Part shown: positions 15,350 through 22,886 of the stretch, one piece after another
How positions within the stretch are numbered: position 1 is the first letter of the stretch
How the letters are laid out: each line of letters opens with the position of its first letter
DNA from: DATFEN01 sp035691285
Lineage (GTDB): Bacteria; Acidobacteriota; Vicinamibacteria; Fen-336
Direction of reading: 5' to 3'
Assembly (NCBI GenBank): GCA_035691285.1
Contig: DASSJI010000309.1
Coordinates: 1-27,041, forward strand
Length of the DNA stretch: 27,041 bases
The notes under the pieces: model-generated
What the model was told of the DNA's origin: nothing
The model's input: the letters and a program-made list of their open reading frames with translations, nothing else
The model's database searches: none
Position numbers and translations under genes: made by a program

Positions 15350-16879
15350 ATGAACCTGGCCGTGCTGCTGCCGCTCGCGCTCGCCGCCCCTACGGCGGTG
15401 GACGCCGCCGTCGACGCTATCACCGCGCTGCCCCCGTACGCACACGCGACCATCGGGATCGAGGCGATCGACCTCGCCACGAACGAGGTCGTGTACGCGC
15501 GCAGCGCGGACCGCCTGTTCATCGCGGGCTCGACGGCCAAGCTGGTCACTGCAGGCGCGACGCTGGCCCTCCTGGGGCCCGACCACCGGTTCCACACCCG
15601 CGTGTACCGCACCGGGCCCGTCGATACGCGGGGCGTGCTGCACGGCGACCTCGTCCTCGTCGCCAGCGGCGATCCCAACTTGTCGAACCGCCAGCGGCCC
15701 GACGGCACGCTCGCATTCGTCGACACCGATCACTCGTACGGCGGCATCGACGTCGACCCGGTGGCCGGGGACCCGCTCACGGTGGTCGATCAGCTGGCGG
15801 CGAGGGTTGCGGCGGCGGGGATCCGCCGCGTCGATGGGCATGTCCGTGTCGACGTGAGCCTCTTCCCCGAGGGCGAGCGGGAGGGCGGCACTGGCGTCGT
15901 GATTTCGCCGGTGATGGTCAACGACAACGTCATCGACCTCGCGTTCACGGGCGGCGAGACCGAGGGCGCGCCGGTTTCCCTGAAGGTGCAGCCGGAGACT
16001 TCGTACGTGCGCGTCGTGAACCAGCTGAAGACCGGGCCATGGGACGATGACCCGCACGTCGACGGCGATCATGTCCGGCTGCCGGACGGCAGCTACGTGG
16101 TTACGCTCACGGGCACGGTGCCGCTCAAGACCGCGGTGCTCGACAGCTGGGGCGTCCCCACGCCGAGTCGGTTCGCCGCCGTCACGCTCTCCGAGCGGCT
16201 GCGAGCGCACGGTGTGGAGGCATCCCCCGCGCCGGCAAGCGAGCCCCTCGAGCCCGCATCCGGAAACGTCTCGTACGACGCCGCGCACCAGCTCGGCGAG
16301 CACGTGTCCCTGCCGTTGCCGGAAGAGGTACGCGTGGTGCTGAAGGTCAGCCAGAACCTGCACGCATCGGCGCTACCGTCGGTGCTCGGTGTGGCGCTCG
16401 ATCCCGGCGGCTCCGGGCCGGCCCTGCAGCGCGGGTTCGACCGCATGCGCGCGTGGCTGGAGGCAGCGGGGCTCGATCACTCGGGGGCCGTGCAGAGTGA
16501 CGGCGCGGGCGCCACCGCGCGATTCACGCCGCACTTCATGGCGAGCTACCTGGCGTGGATGGCCCGCCAGCCGTACGCCGCGGCCTTCCGCAAGGCGCTT
16601 CCGGTGATGGGGCGGGATGGGACGCTGTCGGATGTCCAGGCAAAGAGCCCGGCCGCCGGCCACGTAACGGCGAAGACGGGCACCTACCAGATCCGGGACC
16701 GGCTGCACCGGGCCAGCGTCATCGAAGGCAAGGGCCTGGCCGGCTACATCGAGACCGCAGGCGGCCGGCGCCTGGCGTTCGCGGCTTACGCCAACTTCGT
16801 GATCGCGCCTCCCGGTGGAGGCAAGTCCGTCGGCGAGGCGCTCGGCGAGATCGCGTCGGCGTTGTACTCGGCTTACTAG
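15350..16879 (+). CDS. dacB: D-alanyl-D-alanine carboxypeptidase/endopeptidase, PBP4 type (peptidase S13)
   Basis: A 509-residue periplasmic penicillin-binding protein that trims or opens peptidoglycan cross-links. A short signal peptide (MNLAVLLPLALAAPTAVDAA) leads into the enzyme. The three active-site motifs are present: Ser61-x-x-Lys64 (IAGSTAKLVTAGATLALLG), Ser334-x-Asn336 (KVSQNLHAS) and Lys442-Thr-Gly (TAKTGTYQIRDRL). VASGDPNLSN matches the G-G-D-P block of S13 enzymes, and the large insertion between motif 1 and motif 2 (~95-330) is also characteristic of PBP4. The message is probably leaderless, with TATAAT exactly 7 nt before ATG 15350 and no SD. The gene stands alone; no other cell-wall genes flank it. 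Confidence 0.9.
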   Translation: MNLAVLLPLALAAPTAVDAAVDAITALPPYAHATIGIEAIDLATNEVVYARSADRLFIAGSTAKLVTAGATLALLGPDHRFHTRVYRTGPVDTRGVLHGDLVLVASGDPNLSNRQRPDGTLAFVDTDHSYGGIDVDPVAGDPLTVVDQLAARVAAAGIRRVDGHVRVDVSLFPEGEREGGTGVVISPVMVNDNVIDLAFTGGETEGAPVSLKVQPETSYVRVVNQLKTGPWDDDPHVDGDHVRLPDGSYVVTLTGTVPLKTAVLDSWGVPTPSRFAAVTLSERLRAHGVEASPAPASEPLEPASGNVSYDAAHQLGEHVSLPLPEEVRVVLKVSQNLHASALPSVLGVALDPGGSGPALQRGFDRMRAWLEAAGLDHSGAVQSDGAGATARFTPHFMASYLAWMARQPYAAAFRKALPVMGRDGTLSDVQAKSPAAGHVTAKTGTYQIRDRLHRASVIEGKGLAGYIETAGGRRLAFAAYANFVIAPPGGGKSVGEALGEIASALYSAY

Positions 16880-16907
16880 AAGGGCCCCCTTCACGTTCAA
16901 TTTCTTG
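16879..16907 (+). terminator. Weak intrinsic terminator candidate after dacB
   Basis: A 5-bp stem (GAAGG/CCTTC) with a 4-nt loop overlaps the dacB stop and is followed by the T-rich TTCAATTTCTT after a short gap. This is the only stem with a T-rich tail I found in the window, but the stem is short. Confidence 0.3.
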
Positions 16908-16940
16908 GGGCTTGACCGCTCCCGACACCTGGCGGAGACT

Positions 16941-16955
16941 GCTTCGTTGCGAAGC
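16941..16955 (+). promoter_or_regulatory. Small hairpin immediately upstream of the tldD SD
   Basis: GCTTCG-TTG-CGAAGC forms a perfect 6-bp stem with a 3-nt loop, ending one base before the SD AAGGAG (16957-16962) of tldD. It could stabilise the mRNA 5' end or set ribosome access. A TTGACC at 16913-16918 may be the -35 of the tldD promoter, but its -10 partner (GAGACT, 16935-16940) is poor. Confidence 0.35.
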
Positions 16956-16969
16956 TAAGGAGAAGAAGC

Positions 16970-18517
16970 ATGTCCGAGATGACGCGGCGTGAGGCGCTGG
17001 GACTCAGCGCGGCGACACTGGCGTCGGTGACGCTGTCCGACTTGATCCTGGGACCGGCGGAGGCTGCCGCCCTGGCGGCGGGACCGAGCGCCGGCATCGG
17101 CTACTTCTCGCGCTTCGGCGTGACGGAGGCCCTGATCAAGACGGCGCTGGGCGAGGCGCTCTCGCACGGCGGCGACCACGCCGACGTGTTCTTCCAGCAC
17201 CGCGTGGGCAACAACTACCTGCTCGAGGACGGCGCCGTGAACCGCGCCATGACGAACGTGGAGCTGGGCGTGGGCGTGCGCGTGGTGAAGGGCGACCAGA
17301 CCGGCTACGGCTTCACGGAGGACCTCACGCTCGAGGGGATCCGGCTGGCGGCCCGCACCGCCGCGGCGATCGCCGACGGCCCGGCGCGGCCCGGCCCGAC
17401 GCGCTTCCACGCGGTCTCCGACCTGCCCTCGCGCTACCCGGTGAAGACGCGCTGGGAGGACGTCCGACCCGAGCAGAAGCTGCCGCTCCTGAACGGCCTG
17501 AACGAGAAGGCGCTCGCGGCCGACCCGCGCATGCGCAAGGTGGTCGTGAACTTCGCCGACCAGGCCAGCGTGATCCTGGTCGCCGACTCGTCGGGTCGCA
17601 TCGTCGAGGACGCGCAGCCGATGACGTCGCTCTACCTCTCCTGCGTCGCCGAGCAGGATGGCCGGCGCGAGCAGAACGCCTACAACGTGGCCGGGCGCGC
17701 GGACATCGGCTACTACACCGCCGAGCGGCTCGAGCGCATGGTGCGCGAGGCGGTGAGCCGCACGACGATCCTGTTCGAAGCGGTGCCCGCGCCCGCCGGC
17801 GAGATGCCGGTGGTGCTCGCCGCAGGCGCGTCCGGGATCCTTCTCCACGAGGCGATCGGCCACGGCATGGAGGCCGACTTCAACCGCAAGAACGTCTCGA
17901 TCTACTCCGACAAGATCGGCAAGCCGGTCGCGGCGCCGTTCGTGAACATCGTGGACGAGGGCACCCAGGCCGAGGCCCGCGGCGCGCTCAACGTCGACGA
18001 CGAGGCCAACCCGGTCGACCGCACCATGCTGGTCCAGGACGGCATCCTGGCCACGTACCTCCACGACTCGATCTCGGCGAAGCACTACGGCGTCAAGCCC
18101 ACGGGCAACGGCCGCCGCGAGAGCTACCAGTTCGCGCCGATGCCGCGCATGCGCTCCACGTACATGCTGCCGGGGCCGCACAAGAAGGAGGAGATCCTGG
18201 CGTCCGTCAAGAGCGGCATCTACTGCACGAACTTCACGAACGGCCAGGTGCAGATCGGCGCAGGCGACTTCACCTTCTACGTGAAGAACGGCTACTTGAT
18301 CGAGGACGGCAAGCTGACGCGGCCCGTGAAGGACGTCAACGTCATCGGCAACGGGCCGAAGGTCCTCGAGAAGATCGACATGGTGGCCGACGACCTGAAG
18401 ATCGACGAGGGCGGCTGGACCTGCGGCAAGAACGGGCAGGGCGTGCCGGTCTCGCAGGGCATCCCGACGGTGCGCGTCGCCTCGATCACGGTCGGCGGCG
18501 CCGGGAAGCGGGGTTAG
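16970..18517 (+). CDS. tldD: TldD-like metallopeptidase subunit with Tat-like signal peptide
   Basis: TldD and TldE form a zinc protease that degrades unfolded peptides and matures some ribosomally made peptides (microcin B17, CcdA degradation). This 515-residue TldD carries the zinc motif HEAIGH (293-298, in LLHEAIGHGMEADF) and the third-ligand region with Cys419 (SGIYCTNFTNGQVQIGAGDF). Unlike the cytoplasmic E. coli protein it starts MSEMTRREALGLSAATLASV, a twin-arginine motif followed by a mildly hydrophobic stretch and AEAAALAAG, which looks like a Tat signal with cleavage near residue 33. ATG 16970 has an excellent AAGGAG SD, so this N-terminus is well supported. tldE starts 2 nt after its stop. 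Confidence 0.93.
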   Translation: MSEMTRREALGLSAATLASVTLSDLILGPAEAAALAAGPSAGIGYFSRFGVTEALIKTALGEALSHGGDHADVFFQHRVGNNYLLEDGAVNRAMTNVELGVGVRVVKGDQTGYGFTEDLTLEGIRLAARTAAAIADGPARPGPTRFHAVSDLPSRYPVKTRWEDVRPEQKLPLLNGLNEKALAADPRMRKVVVNFADQASVILVADSSGRIVEDAQPMTSLYLSCVAEQDGRREQNAYNVAGRADIGYYTAERLERMVREAVSRTTILFEAVPAPAGEMPVVLAAGASGILLHEAIGHGMEADFNRKNVSIYSDKIGKPVAAPFVNIVDEGTQAEARGALNVDDEANPVDRTMLVQDGILATYLHDSISAKHYGVKPTGNGRRESYQFAPMPRMRSTYMLPGPHKKEEILASVKSGIYCTNFTNGQVQIGAGDFTFYVKNGYLIEDGKLTRPVKDVNVIGNGPKVLEKIDMVADDLKIDEGGWTCGKNGQGVPVSQGIPTVRVASITVGGAGKRG

Positions 18518-18519
18518 CC

Positions 18520-19851
18520 ATGGCCGCCAGCCGCGAGCTGTTCGACGTCGCCCAGCGCTGCATCGACCTCGCACGGGCCCAGGGCGCGGCCGAGGTCGCC
18601 GCGCGCGCCTACAAGACACGGGACGTCACGGTGCAGTGGCGCGACGGCAAGCTGGAGCAGATCAACGAGGCCACGACTCGCGGCGCCTCGCTGCAGCTCT
18701 ACGTGGACGGCCGCTACTCGGCCGCGCAGTCGAGCGACCTCCGGCCCGATGCCCTGGCCCGCTTCGTCGCCGACGCGGTGGCCATGACACGCTCCCTCGC
18801 TCCCGACCCGCATCGCTCGCTTCCCGACCCGTCCCTCTACGGCAACCGGCCGGCCGCCGACCTGCAGATCGACGATCCGGCCTATGCCGGGGTGAGCCCC
18901 GAGAAGCGTCGCGCGGTCGCCCAGGCCCTGGAGGCGGGCGCGCGCGGGGTGAAGGGCGCCGACGCGATCCTGTCGGTCACCGGCGGCGTCAACGACACGC
19001 GCTCCGAGACGGTCCGCGTGCACTCGAACGGCTTCCGCGGCGAGCGCGTGGACACGCAGTTCTGGAGCTACGCCAGCGTCAGCGTGAAGGACGCGGACGG
19101 GAGACGACCCGAGGACGGCGCCTACGCGGGCGTTCGCTTCGTCGGCGAGCTGCCGGAGGCAGAGACGGTGGGGCGCCTCTCCGCCGAGCGGGCGATCGCG
19201 CGCCTCGGGGCGAAGAAGGCCGCGTCGGCGCAGCTGCCCATGGTCCTGGAGAACCGGACCGCGGGCCGGCTGGCGGGCTTCCTGGGCCAGCCGCTCTCGG
19301 CGCGCGCGCTCCAGCAGAAGCAGTCGTTCCTCGAGGGCAAGCTCGGCCAGGCTGTCGGCAGCGAGAAGATGACGGTCACCGACGACCCGCTGCTCCCCCG
19401 CGGCTTCGGCTCGCGCCACTTCGACGCCGAGGGCATCTCGGCGCGCCGCCTGCCGATCTTCGAGAAGGGCGTCCTGCGCAACTGCTACGTGGACACCTAT
19501 TACGGGAAGAAGCTCGGGATGGCCCCGACCACGGGTTCGACGTCGAACCTGGCCTGGGCCAAGGGCGACAAGGACCGCGACGGCCTGATCGCGGAGGTCC
19601 AGGACGGCATCCTCGTGACTGGCTTCATCGGCGGCAACTCGAACGCGACCACCGGCGACTTCTCCCTTGGCGTGCAGGGATTCCGGATCCGCGGCGGGAA
19701 GCTGGCCGAGGCGGTCGCCGAGATGAACATCGCCGGCAACCACCTGGAGCTGTGGAAACGGCTCAGCGCGGTCGGCAACGACCCGTATCCCTACTCGCCG
19801 CTCCGCACGCCGACGCTCGTGTTCGACGGCGTGCAGTTCGCCGGGCTGTAG
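18520..19851 (+). CDS. tldE: TldE/PmbA-like subunit of the TldD/TldE protease
   Basis: The 443-residue partner of TldD. It shows the PmbA/TldE fold in its N-terminal part (AEVAARAYKTRDVTVQWRDG, EQINEATTRGASLQLYVDGR) and the conserved C-terminal region (LENRTAGRLAGFLGQPLSAR, TDDPLLPRGFGSRHFDAEG, GNSNATTGDFSLGVQGFRI, EMNIAGN). As expected of TldE it has no HExxH motif. There is no signal peptide: the protein starts MAASRELFDVAQRCIDLARA. Only 2 nt separate it from tldD, so they are coexpressed. The stop TAG abuts the nadA stop on the other strand. Confidence 0.93.
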   Translation: MAASRELFDVAQRCIDLARAQGAAEVAARAYKTRDVTVQWRDGKLEQINEATTRGASLQLYVDGRYSAAQSSDLRPDALARFVADAVAMTRSLAPDPHRSLPDPSLYGNRPAADLQIDDPAYAGVSPEKRRAVAQALEAGARGVKGADAILSVTGGVNDTRSETVRVHSNGFRGERVDTQFWSYASVSVKDADGRRPEDGAYAGVRFVGELPEAETVGRLSAERAIARLGAKKAASAQLPMVLENRTAGRLAGFLGQPLSARALQQKQSFLEGKLGQAVGSEKMTVTDDPLLPRGFGSRHFDAEGISARRLPIFEKGVLRNCYVDTYYGKKLGMAPTTGSTSNLAWAKGDKDRDGLIAEVQDGILVTGFIGGNSNATTGDFSLGVQGFRIRGGKLAEAVAEMNIAGNHLELWKRLSAVGNDPYPYSPLRTPTLVFDGVQFAGL

Positions 19852-20940
19852 CTACGTAATCTCCAGCATCCGATCGAGCGCGACCTTCGCTTCCCGGGCC
19901 ACGTCGTCGGGCACGTGCACCTCGTTGACGACGTTTCCGGCCACCAGGCTCTCGAGGGCCCACGCCAGGTGCGGCGGGTCGATCCGGAACATCGTGCTGC
20001 ACATGCAGAAGCAGTCGTCCAGAGGCACGATGCGCTTGGCCGGCGCCATCTCCTTCGCCATGCGCAGGACCATGTTCAGCTCGGTCCCGACAGCCCAGCT
20101 CGTGCCCGGCGGGCTTTCGCGCACGGTCTTGAGGATGCCTTCGGTCGAGCCGATCGCGTCGGCCTTCTGCGCCACCTCGAAGCGGCACTCGGGATGGACG
20201 ATGACCTTGACGCCGGGGATCTCGGCGCGGCGCCGGTCCACCATTTCGGGCGTGAAGCGATTGTGCACCGAGCAGTGGCCCTTCCAGAGCAGGATCCTCG
20301 CTCCGCGCACCTCGGCGTGTGTGAGCCCGCCCAAGGGCTCCCAGGGATCGTAGACGCGCATCTGGTCGAGGGGAATCCCCATCCGGTAGCCGGTGTTGCG
20401 GCCGAGGTGCTGGTCGGGGAAGAACAGCACGCGCGGCTTGCGCCGGAACGCCCACTCGAGGATGGCGCGGGCGTTCGACGACGTGCAGACGGCCCCGCCG
20501 TTCCGGCCGACGAAGGCCTTGAGCGCGGCCGTCGAGTTCATGTAGGTCACCGGCAGGAGCTCGTCGCCGACGACGGGCTCCAGGCTCTCCCAGCACGCCT
20601 CGACCTGCTCGATGTCCGCCATGTCGGCCATCGTGCAGCCCGCGTTCATGTCGGGCAGCACCACGGTCTGGTGCGGCGCGGACAGGATGTCGGCGGACTC
20701 GGCCATGAAGTGGACGCCGCAGAAGACGATGTGCTCCGCTTCGGGACGCGTCGCGGCCTGCTGGGCCAGCTTGAAGGAATCGCCCCGGAAGTCGGCGTGG
20801 CGGATCACCTCGTCCCGCTGATAGTGATGCCCGAGGATCACGAGGCGCTTCCCGAGGGCCGCCTTGGCCCGCCCGATGCGCTCCTGCAGGGACTCGGCCG
20901 AGGCTCCGGCGACCGCGTCCGGGAGGGCGACCTGCACCAT
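19852..20940 (-). CDS. nadA: Quinolinate synthase A
   Basis: NadA condenses iminoaspartate with dihydroxyacetone phosphate to quinolinate for de novo NAD synthesis, using a 4Fe-4S cluster held by three cysteines. From ATG 20940 the protein is 362 residues. Signatures are VILGHHYQRDEVIRHADFRG, GDSFKLAQQA, FCGVHFMAESADIL, LPDMNAGCTMAD, AVCTSSNA, IVHPECRFEV and DDCFCMCSTMFRI, the last three regions containing likely cluster cysteines. An upstream in-frame ATG at 20979 with GGAG nearby is an alternative; longer extensions run into the divergent gene. TATGCT lies 6 nt before ATG 20940, fitting a leaderless start. nadB and nadC are not in the window. Confidence 0.93.
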   Translation of the reverse strand: MVQVALPDAVAGASAESLQERIGRAKAALGKRLVILGHHYQRDEVIRHADFRGDSFKLAQQAATRPEAEHIVFCGVHFMAESADILSAPHQTVVLPDMNAGCTMADMADIEQVEACWESLEPVVGDELLPVTYMNSTAALKAFVGRNGGAVCTSSNARAILEWAFRRKPRVLFFPDQHLGRNTGYRMGIPLDQMRVYDPWEPLGGLTHAEVRGARILLWKGHCSVHNRFTPEMVDRRRAEIPGVKVIVHPECRFEVAQKADAIGSTEGILKTVRESPPGTSWAVGTELNMVLRMAKEMAPAKRIVPLDDCFCMCSTMFRIDPPHLAWALESLVAGNVVNEVHVPDDVAREAKVALDRMLEIT

Positions 20941-20946
20941 CGATCC

Positions 20947-20952
20947 AGCATA
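20947..20952 (-). promoter_or_regulatory. Candidate -10 of nadA, near-leaderless spacing
   Basis: TATGCT on the minus strand ends 6 nt before ATG 20940. No SD precedes that ATG. If the ATG at 20979 is the true start instead, this hexamer lies inside the coding region and is not a promoter. Confidence 0.3.
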
Positions 20953-20988
20953 CAGGAGGTCGGGCGTCGCGGTTACCATGGGCGCTCC

Positions 20989-21438
20989 ATGCCGGCCTTC
21001 GTGAGGCTTCCGGAAGGGCTCCGCGTCCGGAGCGACGGCACCTGGGTGATCGGGAACGCGCCGGTCGCCCACGACCGCAGCCTCTTCTACTTCAAGTCGC
21101 ACCTCGTCTTCGAAGGCGGCGGCGCCTTCGTCGTCGACGGCGGGCGGCGCCTCCCCATCGCGGTCGAAGGGCCCGCCTTCGAGGTCATCCGCCTGAGCGT
21201 GGAGCCGCTGCGTGGCGAGGCGCGGGTCACCCTGGACGACGGCACGGAGGAGGCGATCGCCGACGAGACGCTCGGGATGGACGCGGCCTCAGGACAGTTC
21301 GAGTGCGCCGTGCGGGGCGGGCGTGCGCGGGCCGTCCTGTCGCGCGCAGCGCACCAGAGCCTCCTGGCCCACGCCGAGGAGGAGGGCGGGCGGTTCTATC
21401 TGCGGGCGGGGCCGAGGCGCTTCCGGATCCGGACGTGA
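20989..21438 (+). CDS. DUF1285-like small protein, coupled to nfo
   Basis: A 149-residue soluble protein: MPAFVRLPEGLRVRSDGTWV, then NAPVAHDRSLFYFKSHLVFE, GGAFVVDGGRRLPIAVEGPA, FEVIRLSVE and a C-terminal FYLRAGPRRFRIRT. The order 'DGxW-xxxxPV-xxxxLxxxFxSxLxxEGGxxFVVxxGxxxLxIxVExxxFEV' resembles DUF1285, a beta-rich family without known function. The match is by pattern only. An open frame extends upstream through the antisense of nadA, but ATG 20989 begins the protein-like sequence. Its stop overlaps the GTG start of nfo (GTGA, 21435-21438), so the two are translated together. It is divergent from nadA with 48 nt between starts. A TACCAT 9 nt upstream may be its -10. Confidence 0.65.
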   Translation: MPAFVRLPEGLRVRSDGTWVIGNAPVAHDRSLFYFKSHLVFEGGGAFVVDGGRRLPIAVEGPAFEVIRLSVEPLRGEARVTLDDGTEEAIADETLGMDAASGQFECAVRGGRARAVLSRAAHQSLLAHAEEEGGRFYLRAGPRRFRIRT

Positions 21439-22301
21439 AGCGGTTCACCTCGAGGAAGCTCCTCGGCGCCCACGTGTCGACGCAGGGCGGCCTCGACAAA
21501 GCCCCCGAGCGCGGTCGCGAGATCGGCGCCGACGTCATCCAGGTCTTCACGAGCAACAAGCTCCAGTGGGAGGGACGCCGCATCGGCCCCGAGGAGGCGG
21601 GCGCCTTCCGCGAGGGCCTGCGGCGATTCGGCCTGCGGTCGGCCGTCACCCACGCGAACTACCTGCTGAACCTCGCGAGCCCGGAGGACGCCCTGCTGCG
21701 TCGCAGCCGGGCCGCGTTCCTGACCGAGATGGAGCGGTGCCACGTCCTGGGCATCCGCGCTCTCGTGTTCCACCCGGGCGCGCACCTCGGCGCAGGCGAG
21801 AGCCAGGCGCTGCGCACCGTGGCGGAAAGCCTCGACCACGTCATCGCCGCGGGACCGGAGGACGTCGACCCCGTCGTCGAGCTCACGGCCGGGCACGGCT
21901 CCGCCGTGGGCCATCGCTTCGAGCACGTGCGGGCGATCCTGGATTCGGTCAGGCGCCCGGAACGCATCGGCGTCTGCTTCGACACCTGCCACGTCCACGC
22001 GGCCGGCTACGACCTCGTGACCGCGGGCGGCTACGCCGAGACGATGGCCGGCTTCGAGCGCCTCGTCGGCTTCGGCCGGCTGCGCGCCGTGCACCTGAAC
22101 GACGCGAAGCGGTCCCGGGGCAGCGGCTGGGACCGGCACGAGGCGATCGGCAAGGGCCACCTCGGGGCGGTGGCATTTCAGCGGCTGATGCGCGACCCAC
22201 GCTTCGACGGCGTCCCGATGGTCCTCGAAACGCCGTCGGGCATGGCCGGCTGGAAGCGCGAGATCGCGCGGCTCCGGCGCATGGAGCGCTCGGGCCGCTA
22301 G
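21435..22301 (+). CDS. nfo: Endonuclease IV (AP endonuclease, family 2)
   Basis: Cuts DNA 5' to abasic sites in base-excision repair. From GTG 21435 the protein is 288 residues, normal for the family. All nine expected zinc ligands can be found: His (VTHANYLLNLAS), His (LVFHPGAHLG), Glu (VVELTAGHGSAVG), Asp and His (GVCFDTCHVHAAGYD), His (AVHLNDAK), Asp and His (GWDRHEAIGKGHLG) and Glu (PMVLETP). The N-terminus has the usual LGAHVSTQGGL and QVFTSNKLQWEGR. Two motif neighbours are unusual: E-L-T-A-G-H rather than E-N-T-A-G-Q, and D-R-H-E-A-I-G-K instead of a glutamate before the final G-H. The start overlaps the DUF1285-like gene. The stop is shared (CTAG) with the next, convergent gene. Confidence 0.93.
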   Translation: MKRFTSRKLLGAHVSTQGGLDKAPERGREIGADVIQVFTSNKLQWEGRRIGPEEAGAFREGLRRFGLRSAVTHANYLLNLASPEDALLRRSRAAFLTEMERCHVLGIRALVFHPGAHLGAGESQALRTVAESLDHVIAAGPEDVDPVVELTAGHGSAVGHRFEHVRAILDSVRRPERIGVCFDTCHVHAAGYDLVTAGGYAETMAGFERLVGFGRLRAVHLNDAKRSRGSGWDRHEAIGKGHLGAVAFQRLMRDPRFDGVPMVLETPSGMAGWKREIARLRRMERSGR

Positions 22302-22876
22302 AACACGAGGGTGCGGATCACGCGGTACTCGGTGTCGTCACCGAAGCGCGCGGCGAAGGCCCAGGCGCCGAGGCGGTCGTTGCGCTTCAACGTCGGCCCC
22401 ACGAGCCACGTCTTGTCGCCGCCCGTCTCGAAGAGGCCCACCGAGACGCCCGCCTCCCACTTGCCGATCGCGCGCGTGAGGTCGAGGGCGTCGACGAAGG
22501 TATAGTCGTCGACGTCGCCGCTCGTCCGGAAGAAGTGCCCGGCGAAGGCCAGCACCTTCCATCCGGAGCGGTCCACGGACAGGAGGCCGCCGGCGGCGAT
22601 GCCCTGCTGGTCGTTGTCCTTGCCGAAGACCGCATAGACGACCGGCGTGAAGGCGACGCCCGTGGCCGGACGGAGCTGGAACCCGACGCCGAGGTACAAC
22701 TCGTTCTGCCCGGGAACGCCGATGTACAGGGCCTCCAGGTAGGGACCGCTCGCGAAGGTGTGGCCCAGGTCCACGAAGCGATACTCGGTCTCGAAGCCGT
22801 AGCGGCCCTCGAACACGGTCTGCGCGGCGCCCGGCAGGGCGAGCAGAAGCGAGGCGGCGGCCAAGGCGTGGCGCAT
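22298..22876 (-). CDS. Exported beta-rich protein of unknown function (possible outer-membrane barrel)
   Basis: A 192-residue protein with a clean signal peptide (MRHALAAASLLLALPGAAQ). The mature part is a series of alternating beta strands with aromatic residues: YGFETEYRFVDLGHTF, LYLGVGFQLRP, FTPVVYAVFGKDN, WKVLAFAGHFFRTSGD, WEAGVSVGLFETGG and AWAFAARFGDDTEYRVIRTL, ending in Phe (TLVF). A terminal Phe and amphipathic strands are typical of outer-membrane barrels, and about 10 strands would fit. I do not recognise the family. ATG 22876 lies only 10 nt from the divergent queG start, so its promoter must lie within queG. The frame extends upstream to 23155, but that part is the antisense of queG. 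Confidence 0.7.
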   Translation of the reverse strand: MRHALAAASLLLALPGAAQTVFEGRYGFETEYRFVDLGHTFASGPYLEALYIGVPGQNELYLGVGFQLRPATGVAFTPVVYAVFGKDNDQQGIAAGGLLSVDRSGWKVLAFAGHFFRTSGDVDDYTFVDALDLTRAIGKWEAGVSVGLFETGGDKTWLVGPTLKRNDRLGAWAFAARFGDDTEYRVIRTLVF

Positions 22877-22879
22877 AAT
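22874..22879 (+). promoter_or_regulatory. Candidate -10 of queG, overlapping the opposite start codon
   Basis: CATAAT (5/6) ends exactly 7 nt before GTG 22887. Its first three bases are the complement of the ATG of the divergent gene. No -35 was seen upstream. Confidence 0.35.
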
Positions 22880-22886
22880 CGCGGGA

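Noticed and set aside
19915..20988. N-terminal extension of the DUF1285-like ORF through nadA
   Set aside because: This part is the antisense of nadA and has no protein-like pattern; the conserved sequence begins at ATG 20989.
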